NCBI GenBank assembly: GCA_029449235.1
Contig: JANATG010000021.1
Coordinates: forward strand, 717,501 to 749,116
Reading direction: 5' to 3'
DNA: 31,616 bases
From: Linnemannia schmuckeri
Taxonomy: Eukaryota > Mortierellomycota > Mortierellomycetes > Mortierellales > Mortierellaceae
Below the pieces are notes generated by a model. It ran no database searches, had not been told where the DNA came from, and saw nothing but the letters and a program-made list of their open reading frames with translations. The first letter of the stretch is position 1. Each line of letters opens with the position of its first letter. Shown one piece after another: positions 16,254 through 25,915 of this stretch. The position numbers and the translations under genes were made by a program.

Positions 16254-16679
16254 ATGAAATGTTGTTGCAATAGTAATTGAACTTAGTACGAGAGGAACCG
16301 TTCATTCGGATAGTTGGTATTTGGGCCTGCCTGAGCAGGCAATGGCCCGAAGCTATCATCCGTTGGGTTATGGCTGAACGCCTCTAAGTCAGAACCCGTG
16401 CTAGAACGCGACGATTACCGCCTTTTCCGATTTTTAGTTGAATACGAATAGAGACTCCCGTCGGGTAGACTCCGGAATCATACTACGTGGGGTTATCTTG
16501 CAGAGCGGAAAGGCTTTGTGAGGTTCCTGCTAATGTTAATTTCAAATATTGGAAGAGATAAATCCATTGCAGACGACTTTAATTGAACGGGGTATTGTAA
16601 GCAGTAGAGTAGCCTTGTTGCTACGATCTGCTGAGATTAAGCCCATTGTTCTATAGATTTGTTCGAAAGAACAACATCT
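16080..16679 (+). rRNA. 28S rRNA 3' end plus 3' spacer hairpin (copy iii, partial)
   Basis: Starts abruptly at TAACTGGCTTGTGGCAGCCA and runs colinear with the last ~590 nt of fungal large-subunit rRNA: GAATTCAGTAAGCGTTGG, TTGTTCACCCACTAATAGGG, the sarcin-ricin loop AGTACGAGAGGAAC (16285-16298), GGCTGAACGCCTCTAAGTCA, and the terminal GTATTGTAAGCAGTAGAGTA. Helix changes around TGGGCCTGCC/GGCAATGGCCC look compensatory. GGGAACAAGACCTGGGG departs from a normally invariant stretch, hinting at decay. After the mature end comes a TTGTTC-GAAA-GAACAA hairpin (16666-16681), also present in copy i, so the source was rDNA or pre-rRNA. Missing 5.8S and most of 28S, it cannot be functional alone. Confidence 0.88.
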
Positions 16680-16815
16680 CTCTTTCTTTCTCTTTTTTCT
16701 CTTTCCTTTTTCTTTCTTTCAGACACTTAAGTTAAGGGCTATTTCTACTTTGTTCCTCCCGCAACTTACAACTTGGTTACTTTTTCTTTACAGACGATGC
16801 TGAGATTAAGCACCA
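16680..16815. other. rDNA 3' spacer and LINE junction
   Basis: C/T-rich spacer. Its end (16794-16815) reads ACGATGCTGAGATTAAGCAC and then CA, a second near-copy of the 28S 3' segment ACGATCTGCTGAGATTAAGC at 16623. The LINE copy B poly(A) (as T13) abuts it directly. Confidence 0.55.
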
Positions 16816-17000
16816 TTTTTTTTTTTTTGTAAACAATTTTATTTCTCTGACAAACAGTACAAAGGAGGCATTTGGAAGTAAAGGGGACTACAGACCAAAC
16901 TCTTCAGTACACCATCCGCCAGTCACAGTCCGACCCGGAGCCTGGCTCTGCACAACAATTGTCGCTGCTCTTCACAGCAAAAACGGAAGACAAAATAAAA

Positions 17001-20000
17001 CTAGATACGAATGAAGGGGATTCTTCCCATCCTCTCCATCAGTGACAGCTTCCTCTTTCCCAACAAACTTTCCAACAGCCGCTCATCAGCTGCGCGTGGT
17101 TCCTTGGTCGCTCCAGGGCAGGTTCGATCCTCATGTGTGGCTAGCGAAGCGCCACACGGGCAGAACCTATCACGCGTGATGTATCCGTATCCTCGACTCC
17201 AGTCACCTCGGGGGCCGGTGTATTTGGATGTTTTGCCCTTGGCAGTAATGCCTTGCGTCTGCTCCCACGCGATCGTCGTGGAGCATCGGGGTTTCCAGAT
17301 CAGTTCTGAGGCCTGCGTCTCCAGGTAGCCAATAAACTTGTGAAGGACCGTCTTGGCAATGGACTGTGGGGTCTTGAAGGCCGAGGACCACTCAGTCAAC
17401 ATGCTCTTGGGGGTGATTCCGCGAAGAAGGTCCGAAACGTGCCACTTGGGGTTTTCATCACGATCGGGAGCAGAACTACCGCTGTACACGGCTCGAGCTC
17501 CACCGATAGAAGAGAATCCCCGAATATGATCCGCATCCGAGGGGGACTGCCAGTATATGGGTACTGGCTGTGGTGCTTGACGACCATTGTCAGTTGCTCG
17601 CTTGTGTTCACGCTTCCTGGCGGCATTGTAGCTATTTGTTGCCTGAACGCCCCATTCATCAATCTTGCCCATAGCCTCCTTCCATATCGCAGTGGTTGTT
17701 TCAACAGTAGAGGGGCATCTCCAGACGTGCTCATTGTCCTCCTCCTCCTGCTCACATTGTCGACACAGGCAGGTTGAGTACAAATCAGGCTTCCGAGCCT
17801 GCATGGAGTTCAATGTTGGCAACATTCCATGCAGCTTCTTAATATGATGTGTTCGTTGGTGGAAGTCCTTGCTGTTGCTGTAAAAGGTGAAGACGGCGCG
17901 TCTGTCATGGACATGGGCCAAGGTCGAACTCCATTCCACATCGTCAATGTCCGAGATCGCCCTCTTGACCCGTCTTTGTGATATCCAGACTTGATGATGG
18001 CGGATTGTCGATTGTTGTTTGAGGAGCTGTCACAGATCGATTTCGACAAGCCCACCATTGCAATGTGCAAAGCTCGTGATGTCCGTCTGCTGAGTAAGAT
18101 CCACCACCAAAGGCACCGTAACACTCTGTGCTGCCGCCTTTGCCGCCTGATCCGCTAGCTCATTTCCTTGAATGTTGTTGTGTCCCTTGATCCATACCAC
18201 TTCGACTTTGCCTGGCCGAGATTCCACAACCTGCCATAATACCGCCCAGATACCCGCATAAGTGCTCCTGAATCGTTTCCTCGGTAAGGCATCTTAACGA
18301 TTCTTCACCATATGATGATACTGTTCCACCACCGACTGGTTGTCCAGTTTGACCACAATGTTTTGTTCCGGAGGTGCTGACAGGACTGCGGCTAGTAAGC
18401 CCATGAGCTCAGACTTGGCCGAGGATGCATGACCGTCCGTTCGTCCTTGTACTGTCAGGGGATTGTCCTGAGTAAGGGCCACCACTCCAAAGGCCAGTGA
18501 CACGTCGGATGTTCCTGAGTTTAGAAGAGATCCATCCGAGTACAAAACTCGGGGGGTGGAGTTGTCTACTGGTGTGTCCTGTATTGTTCGCATGGACGCT
18601 GCTTCCGCCGGTGAGAGACAAAGTGGGCCGAAGGTTGTGGTGAGGGGTCCTGGTGCTGCGAGCGGTTGGACTCGGTACCGTTCTTGCAAAGGGAAGTTCG
18701 AGGTTGTGTCAAAGGCTGATTTGCGTAGTGGTTGAGTCTTCTTGGGCCGGGGCATCGTCTCCTTTAGGCGAGAGACGACCGAGCGATGGTGAAGACGGTA
18801 AGCCTTTTTTTCCTGTTGCTGCTGTTGTTTCCTGTCGCGGAGGGACTCTTGCAAGCGTGAGACAACAGAGTAGTGCTGAAGACAAAGTGCCTCTGCTTCC
18901 TGTTGCTTTCTGGCTCGAAGGGATTCCTGTAATGAGATTCCACTACTGCTCTGTTCAGTCTGGTTTCCATATCCGAGCGGAGAGAATCAAGGTGGCGAGT
19001 CCGGTACTCATTGACAGCCTCGGTGGCTCGGCGACGTATTCCAAGGGCAACGGTCTTGCGACGACTAGCAACAGACTGAACACGCGCAGCTGCATTGACA
19101 GCGTCATGGTCGACATTGGACAGCATGGCGGTTAGGTCTTGCGGTCTCTTAGCAAGTTGCTTCCGATACTGAGCTCTAAGGGCGTCATACTTGGTGGTGT
19201 TCTTCGCCTGAAGCTTCTTGGTCTCGCAGGTAATGCGTAGGATCTCGGCGTTGTATTCTGCCGCGGGACGAAGGAGACGGTGTCTGCAGGTGCTGTCCAG
19301 GGAGGCGACTGCCCGCTCGAAGCTAGGGTCGGTTGCATTGGGTGGAAGAGGAGATTGAGTGTGAGGAGATAAGAGAATGGATACAGGTGTTGGAGTGGAG
19401 GTAGCTGGCGTGTTGAATGGTGTGTCTGTGTAGGAGAGGAGAGGTGCAGGTCGATCAGATGTAGCAGAGAGTACAGGGCTCGAGACTGGGACTGGGATGA
19501 CGATAGGCGACGAGACTGTAACTGGGGTGACTACGGGCGGCGAAGCCGGGGATAGTGACGACGGAGGAGGTGAGAGTGTAAGTGGTGGATAATGTGGCTG
19601 TGGCGAAGATGGCAATGAGCTGACTGGCAAAGGAAGTGAGAGGGGAGGAAGAGGGGAGGGTGGAGAGGGAGTTGGAGGAAGTGAAGGATCGAATAATAAA
19701 GAAGAGACGGGTACAGATAAAAGATCGATAGGTGGTACACTAGATAGAAAGGAAAGAGGTACTAGGGAGAAAGGAGCTATTGGAGGGATTGTGGAGGGGG
19801 CAGCAAGGGGAAAGGAAGGATGAGAGGAATGAGAAAGAGAGGAGGAAACAAAAGAAGAGGGGTGGACAGAAGAAGAAGGAATAAGAGAGGGAGAAGAAAA
19901 GGATGTGATAACAGGTAGATTAATAGTAAAGTAAGAGGAGACATCAAAGACAAGGGAAGGATCAGATGAAAACGAGAACCCCAAGTGGGGAACAGATGAT

Positions 20001-20422
20001 AACAAGGATGATAACAAGGGGTCGAAGTCGGAAGGAGAGAACAAAGGAGAAGAAGGAGAAGTAGGAGAAACCGTTGGCTCACAAGACAAGGCAGGACAAA
20101 CTTCCGACGCCGCGGTAGCGAGAAAAGAAGAATTTGATAATAAAGAAGAAGACGCGTAAAAAGAATCATAAAAGGACAGCGAAGAAAGAAAGGTAGTAGA
20201 AGAACCGGAGCATGTCCCTTGCAGGCAACACTCCTTAATACCTTCAACCCTCTTATCTCCAGTAACAAAAGAAAAACCTGCCTTGCCAAAAAAAACAAAC
20301 TCACTCCCACGCTCATCTGAGCGTTCAATTGCGCGCGTGGTTTTTGTTTTGGTCTGGGCTGCAAATGAGAATTTTTCTTTGTCTTTTTTTGGCCCTTGCT
20401 TTTTTCCGGCTTAGGATGTGTC
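17001..20422 (-). pseudogene. LINE B ORF2, 3' part: linker, RNase H, zinc motifs
   Basis: After the transposon insertion the protein continues with a basic stretch, then (after an apparent frameshift in the A7 run at 20394-20400) SDERGSEFVFFGKAGFSF and a ~250-residue Ser/Pro/Leu-rich low-complexity linker. A charged helical region ends near 18935, where a frameshift leads into a tandem coiled coil (LQESLRARKQQ, then LQESLRDRKQQ). RNase H follows with YSDGS, KSELMGL and VKLDNQSVV. A TAA at 18294 replaces the Lys seen in LINE A (NRK), then WIKGHNNIQGNELADQAAK. A TGA lies at 18030. The last part has CRQCEQEEEDNEHVWRC (C-x2-C-x8-H-x3-C) and CPCGASLATHEDRTC (C-x-C-x6-H-x4-C). From 18854 to 17001 it is one frame broken only by two point stops. 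Confidence 0.82.
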
Positions 20423-20425
20423 CAT
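20423..20425 (+). repeat. Left target copy of Harbinger copy 1 (CAT, diverged)
   Basis: CAT here versus CAG at 27429-27431 on the far side. The proposed 3-bp target duplication has one mismatch, so it is supported mainly by the restored LINE reading frame. Confidence 0.5.
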
Positions 20426-20437
20426 AGGGATGTTCAG
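20426..20437 (+). repeat. Stranded 12 bp of Harbinger copy 1 terminal repeat
   Basis: AGGGATGTTCAG is identical to the first 12 bp of the element's right terminal inverted repeat. It is exactly the piece missing from copy 1 at 23938, displaced by the insertion of copy 2. Its last three bases (CAG, 20435-20437) are the target copy. Confidence 0.85.
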
Positions 20438-20705
20438 AGGGATGGTCAGTTGTAAATGCGAAAAAATTCTTACCATCCATATTTAGACAGGAGGTTTCAA
20501 TTAACCCAATTGAGAGTGCAAAAAACCCTTGAGTGCTAAAGGCACTGATAATAGCTTCCTTTTTTGTACGTCATCATGAAGAGATACATCCATGGCAATA
20601 AAAAATAAAAAAACTCGTTATTTTTCTAACCCTCTTACTTCAAACGAGTTCCACTCATTCACATTCATTCACGCAGTAGCTTTCTGACTTTTACTCACCT
20701 CCTCG

Positions 20706-21950
20706 ATGTCAACACTTCTTTCCCGCTCTGACTACATCCTCTTCTTGGAGGTCATGGTTGTGGTATCCTGGATGCTCGCAGTTGGCTGTGCTTTCCATGG
20801 GGACAATCCTTATCGTATGTTCCAAGCGGCCACCCAAACACATCAAGTGCTCAGGGCCTTACACACCAGTCGCTATCTTGAGCCCCGCAATCGTATCCCC
20901 TTCTCAACAGACTGGAGGCTGCGTGTCCTTGAGGCGTACGACGACAAGGATTTTGCAATGTTCATGCGTATGACCAAGGCGCAATTCAATACTTTGGTCG
21001 ACTTGATCAAGGACCAACCTGTTTTCATTTCAAGAGGCAAAAAACCTCAGCTACCCGTACGCGAGCAGCTCAAGATATGTCTCTACAGGCTTGGTGCACC
21101 AGCGATGAGGTTCGATTATGTGAAGGCACAGCATGGTATTTCCAAAGGGCAGGCGTTTCTTTCATTCTGGCGATGTATTGAGGCCATACGCACGCTTGCA
21201 CCTCGATTTACCCGTTGGCCGGATGTGGCTAGGCGACAAGTGATCAAGGGCTGGTACAAGGAGACGTTAGGATTGCAGCAGTGCATTGGTGCTGTCGACG
21301 GGGTCCACTTTCCTTACGATTACGCTCCTCACCTGGACACTGTCGCATGGAACACCTACAAGTGTCGATATGCTATGGGGGCCACCGCTGTTTGCGACCA
21401 CGAGAAGCGCTTCACATTTTTTCACGTTGGTACCTTTGGATCAACACACGACTCTCCCTCGTTCAAGGCGACAAAATTGTACAAGTGGAGCAACATTTTT
21501 TTCAACGGCGATGAGTACTTACTAGCGGACAAGGGCTATTCGCACCTTCCAATAACGATAATGCCCTTCAAGAGTAACAACGTCATGACGCAGCCACGCA
21601 AGGTTTTTAACAGTAGGCACAAGACAGGTCGTACCAAGATCGAAAATGCCTTTGCGGCTCTCAAGGGCAAATTTGGGTCGCTTGAGTGCATGGCCGTCGA
21701 TGTCGACAAGCAGGGTGACAAGGGAGCTGTGATAAGCTGGATCATGGCCTGCGTCGTCCTCCACAACATGATCTTGATACATCCAGGCGACAAGTTGGAG
21801 GAGGGGCCAAAGTACAAGTTCAACAAAACTTGGATCCGAAGAGCCTCTGTGGAGGCACCTGCGGTTCACAATGACAATATAGACAGATGTGCTGGAAAAG
21901 CAAAGAGGGAACGGCTTGTGTCTTTAGTAGCAAGGCACCATCCATATTAA
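20706..21950 (+). CDS. PIF/Harbinger (HARBI1-type) DDE transposase, copy 2
   Basis: Intact 414-aa protein with an N-terminal helical region (about 50-170, including RLRVLEAYDDKDFAMFMRMT, then LKICLYRLG) and a DDE_Tnp_4 nuclease domain. The first Asp is D198 in IGAVDGVHFPYD. A conserved HD (248-249) lies in FGSTHDSPSF, the second Asp is D275 in YLLADKGYSH, and the Glu is E313 in TKIENAFAALKGKFGSLE. The family motif ACVVLHNM follows. These residues coordinate the metal ions for cut-and-paste transposition in the nucleus. HARBI1-type nucleases need a partner SANT-domain protein, here encoded convergently 48 bp downstream. The start at 20706 lies 268 bp inside the terminal repeat. No stop or frameshift. 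Confidence 0.93.
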   Translation: MSTLLSRSDYILFLEVMVVVSWMLAVGCAFHGDNPYRMFQAATQTHQVLRALHTSRYLEPRNRIPFSTDWRLRVLEAYDDKDFAMFMRMTKAQFNTLVDLIKDQPVFISRGKKPQLPVREQLKICLYRLGAPAMRFDYVKAQHGISKGQAFLSFWRCIEAIRTLAPRFTRWPDVARRQVIKGWYKETLGLQQCIGAVDGVHFPYDYAPHLDTVAWNTYKCRYAMGATAVCDHEKRFTFFHVGTFGSTHDSPSFKATKLYKWSNIFFNGDEYLLADKGYSHLPITIMPFKSNNVMTQPRKVFNSRHKTGRTKIENAFAALKGKFGSLECMAVDVDKQGDKGAVISWIMACVVLHNMILIHPGDKLEEGPKYKFNKTWIRRASVEAPAVHNDNIDRCAGKAKRERLVSLVARHHPY

Positions 21951-21998
21951 ACTAGACGAAAAAAAAATCCTTAAAGCTGTTTTTCGGAGGATGAAGTC

Positions 21999-23608
21999 CT
22001 ACGATAATGCCGCTTGCCTCTTGAGATGCTCGTGTTGCAACAATATGTCATAGTATTTGTCCCTCATCTCGTCGTACTTGACCTGCCATGTGTCGCATCT
22101 GACTTGCAGTGCATCGCACCTGGCCTCCAGCTCGCGAATCCTGGTTTGACAATACAAAAGCTGATCGCCCGACTTGAAGGCTTCCATTGCAGATGACGCA
22201 TTGTCTATGAATGCGCTGAGGCTAGCAGACACCTCGGCCTTTGATCCTTTGATCGAGCGACTTCCTGACATGCTGCTCTCTGCTTCATCCAACAAGTCGA
22301 CATCGTCAAGCATCGCATTGTCCACCGCTTCAGGAGAGCTAACTTTTTAATCAAGATAAATTAGTGAGTAAACGTTATTATTTCGGCAATGGAAAAAACG
22401 TTAAAATACTAAAGTATCGCAGTGATCTTGGGTAGACAGATACCTTCTGTTTCAACACTCTCTACATTGGCAAGATCCAGAGGAGGGAGATTGTCCTGGG
22501 TTTCTGTGGGATTGAACTTTGGGATATGCCGCATCTTATCCCACAGCTCATGGTAACCAGGAAACATTGACTCCCTTTGTTGTTGGAGGGTCATACCATC
22601 TTTAGTGCCGGAGCCTGTCGACGTGGTCCCTCGTTGGACGTCCTTGACCTTTTTCACCATATATTCCAGTCGCTTCCTCACCAAACGGCTATCGACCATC
22701 TCGTTTGACACATTCCGCCTCTTCTTTACAAATCCTGCCGCCTCCTCGTAGACCTTGTTTATTCCGCCACTTGACTTTGCCTCACTTGGGATCATTGCAC
22801 GCGCAAGGTTGTTGCCTTTTATCGCCCATTTCTTGATTGAACGATTGATGGGGTTCCTCCAGTATCCCTTATGATTCTCTAAGTCGGAAGGTGGCGAGCT
22901 ACTGCGCTCTGGCGACAGGGATGTTGGGAAAATGCTTCTGTACTGCGACTGAGACGTCTTGACTTTATCATTGACGTTTTTTGATGGTGCAGGTGGAGTT
23001 ACTGAAGTAGCTGGCTTCAATGGAAGAGATGCCAAGGTTTTGGGAGAAATCGACAATGGTTTTGGGGCAGGCTGTTTGGGCTGATCCAAATGGATTGGCT
23101 GTTGTTTTTGACGGCCAAGTGGTTGTTGCTTCTGTTGGTTGGTTTGTTCCCTGCGCAGCGGTGGAGGAAACCAGAGCGTTTGCATCATCGATTCCTGCCA
23201 CATGGGATGCGTGATGACTGGCGTAGCTGGCGGGGAAGAACTCAGCTCCACAACCTCAGCAATGGAATCCGGTGCAGGCGCTGGTAAATCTGTTACCCGT
23301 CGTCGTTTACGAACAAGGGGTTCCTCTTCCTCGCCGTCGTCAGCTGAAGGAGTGGGTTTAGATGGCCTATCTTTTTTTTTATCGACAGCTGGTGCTGGTG
23401 GTGATGATGACTTATCATGGGTGTTGTCATCGAATGGAGAGGGGGGTTGGGATGGGCGGTTTTCTTTATTATCACCAGCTGAAGGTAGTGTTCGAGAGTG
23501 TTGCGTGGCAAGTTTGGGTTGCTGCTGGCGGTGAGGTTGACGTTGAAGTTGGCGAAGAGCAGCGCCGCTGCGTAATACCATGGTGCGAGTTGATGATCTT
23601 GTCGCCAT
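21999..23608 (-). CDS. SANT/trihelix-like Harbinger partner protein, copy 2 (spliced, 502 aa)
   Basis: Exon 1 is 23608-22444, the intron 22443-22343 (GTATCT...AAAAAG, 101 bp, CTAAT branch 17 nt before the acceptor) and exon 2 22342-21999; the phase-1 junction keeps the frame. The start MATRSSTRTMVLRSG is chosen because the in-frame upstream ATG at 23695 adds a hydrophobic 29-residue leader and sits only ~35 bp from a TATAAAG. The N-terminal half is Gln/Pro/Ser-rich with a basic VRKRRRV nuclear signal-like patch. Residues ~247-365 (WRNPINRSIKKW...VRKRLEYMVKKVKD...FPGYHELWDKM) have the spacing of SANT/trihelix DNA-binding domains. The C-terminus is a coiled coil (RIRELEARCDALQVRCDTWQ). In this superfamily such a protein brings the transposase to the nucleus and to the terminal repeats. 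The domain assignment is by pattern, not by search. Confidence 0.75.
22343..22443 (-). other. Intron in SANT-like gene, copy 2
   Basis: GTATCT donor after ...VETE and AAAAAG acceptor before the codons of SSPEAVDNAM. A CTAAT branch motif lies 17 nt upstream. Splicing joins two ORFs that otherwise look separate. Confidence 0.65.
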
Positions 23609-24257
23609 GTGTGGAGTGGAGCAAGAAAAACAAAAAGAAAAAAAGTTGCCAAGAAAAAACTTGACAACAAAGACTGAGGGATACTTTGATGTCATCCGTG
23701 TTTGGGAGAAGCCCAGGCCATTCGTTCCTTTATAGTAAGAGTCCTACGTCCGAAAAAAACATTAAAAAAAGTGTTTTTTTGGCACAAAACTGATTGGTCC
23801 ACATTCATTTAGAACAATGCTAATCCCTATACTATATAGTCATTTACTTTCCTTTCCTGACCTTGGGTGGCTTAGATGATTGGCCAAGAATGCGTTTCGC
23901 ACTTTACCCTTTTGGTGCTTAAGAACTGAACATCCCTCAGTTCTTAAGCACCAAAAGGGTAAAGTGCGAAACGCATTCTTGGCCAATCATCTAAGCCACC
24001 CAAGGTCAGGAAAGGAAAGTAAATGACTATATAGTATAGGGATTAGCATTGTTCTAAATGAATGTGGACCAATCAGTTTTGTGCCAAAAAAACACTTTTT
24101 TTAATGTTTTTTTCGGACGTAGGACTCTTACTATAAAGGAACGAATGGCCTGGGCTTCTCCCAAACACGGATGACATCAAAGTATCCCTCAGTCTTTGTT
24201 GTCAAGTTTTTTCTTGGCAACTTTTTTTCTTTTTGTTTTTCTTGCTCCACTCCACAC

Positions 24258-25867
24258 ATGGCGACAAGATCATCAACTCGCACCATGGTATTACGCAGCG
24301 GCGCTGCTCTTCGCCAACTTCAACGTCAACCTCACCGCCAGCAGCAACCCAAACTTGCCACGCAACACTCTCGAACACTACCTTCAGCTGGTGATAATAA
24401 AGAAAACCGCCCATCCCAACCCCCCTCTCCATTCGATGACAACACCCATGATAAGTCATCATCACCACCAGCACCAGCTGTCGATAAAAAAAAAGATAGG
24501 CCATCTAAACCCACTCCTTCAGCTGACGACGGCGAGGAAGAGGAACCCCTTGTTCGTAAACGACGACGGGTAACAGATTTACCAGCGCCTGCACCGGATT
24601 CCATTGCTGAGGTTGTGGAGCTGAGTTCTTCCCCGCCAGCTACGCCAGTCATCACGCATCCCATGTGGCAGGAATCGATGATGCAAACGCTCTGGTTTCC
24701 TCCACCGCTGCGCAGGGAACAAACCAACCAACAGAAGCAACAACCACTTGGCCGTCAAAAACAACAGCCAATCCATTTGGATCAGCCCAAACAGCCTGCC
24801 CCAAAACCATTGTCGATTTCTCCCAAAACCTTGGCATCTCTTCCATTGAAGCCAGCTACTTCAGTAACTCCACCTGCACCATCAAAAAACGTCAATGATA
24901 AAGTCAAGACGTCTCAGTCGCAGTACAGAAGCATTTTCCCAACATCCCTGTCGCCAGAGCGCAGTAGCTCGCCACCTTCCGACTTAGAGAATCATAAGGG
25001 ATACTGGAGGAACCCCATCAATCGTTCAATCAAGAAATGGGCGATAAAAGGCAACAACCTTGCGCGTGCAATGATCCCAAGTGAGGCAAAGTCAAGTGGC
25101 GGAATAAACAAGGTCTACGAGGAGGCGGCAGGATTTGTAAAGAAGAGGCGGAATGTGTCAAACGAGATGGTCGATAGCCGTTTGGTGAGGAAGCGACTGG
25201 AATATATGGTGAAAAAGGTCAAGGACGTCCAACGAGGGACCACGTCGACAGGCTCCGGCACTAAAGATGGTATGACCCTCCAACAACAAAGGGAGTCAAT
25301 GTTTCCTGGTTACCATGAGCTGTGGGATAAGATGCGGCATATCCCAAAGTTCAATCCCACAGAAACCCAGGACAATCTCCCTCCTCTGGATCTTGCCAAT
25401 GTAGAGAGTGTTGAAACAGAAGGTATCTGTCTACCCAAGATCACTGCGATACTTTAGTATTTTAACGTTTTTTCCATTGCCGAAATAATAACGTTTACTC
25501 ACTAATTTATCTTGATTAAAAAGTTAGCTCTCCTGAAGCGGTGGACAATGCGATGCTTGACGATGTCGACTTGTTGGATGAAGCAGAGAGCAGCATGTCA
25601 GGAAGTCGCTCGATCAAAGGATCAAAGGCCGAGGTGTCTGCTAGCCTCAGCGCATTCATAGACAATGCGTCATCTGCAATGGAAGCCTTCAAGTCGGGCG
25701 ATCAGCTTTTGTATTGTCAAACCAGGATTCGCGAGCTGGAGGCCAGGTGCGATGCACTGCAAGTCAGATGCGACACATGGCAGGTCAAGTACGACGAGAT
25801 GAGGGACAAATACTATGACATATTGTTGCAACACGAGCATCTCAAGAGGCAAGCGGCATTATCGTAG
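24258..25867 (+). CDS. SANT/trihelix-like Harbinger partner protein, copy 1 (spliced, 502 aa)
   Basis: Identical mirror copy of the gene at 21999-23608: exon 1 24258-25422, intron 25423-25523, exon 2 25524-25867. A TATAAAG lies at 24132-24138, about 120 bp before the chosen ATG. The SANT-like region is at residues ~247-365 and the C-terminal coiled coil covers the last ~50 residues. Its promoter region (23950-24250) abuts the promoter region of the copy-2 gene across the palindrome centre, so the two are now divergent head to head. Confidence 0.75.
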
Positions 25868-25915
25868 GACTTCATCCTCCGAAAAACAGCTTTAAGGATT
25901 TTTTTTTCGTCTAGT

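Larger units (their letters stand above)
20438..23937 (+). mobile_element. Harbinger copy 2 (3,500 bp, complete, younger)
   Basis: Terminal inverted repeats AGGGATGGTCAGTT (20438-20451) and AGGGATGTTCAGTT (complement of 23937-23924), 14 bp with one mismatch. It is flanked by CAG at 20435-20437 and CAG at 23938-23940. A 3-bp CWG duplication is a known PIF/Harbinger target preference. It contains the transposase and SANT-like genes, both intact, so it may be autonomous. Confidence 0.88.

Noticed and set aside
16080..16679. Functional rDNA unit
   Set aside because: Only the last ~590 nt of 28S is present, with an abrupt 5' edge and no 5.8S, ITS or rest of 28S in the window.
23921..23945. Palindrome as a fold-back sequencing or assembly artefact primed at CTGA...TCAG
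   Set aside because: A fold-back artefact would not place the missing 12 bp of terminal repeat on the far side at 20426 nor give CAG on both sides of a 3,500-bp unit, and the distal LINE sequence continues rather than mirroring. Long reads would still settle it.
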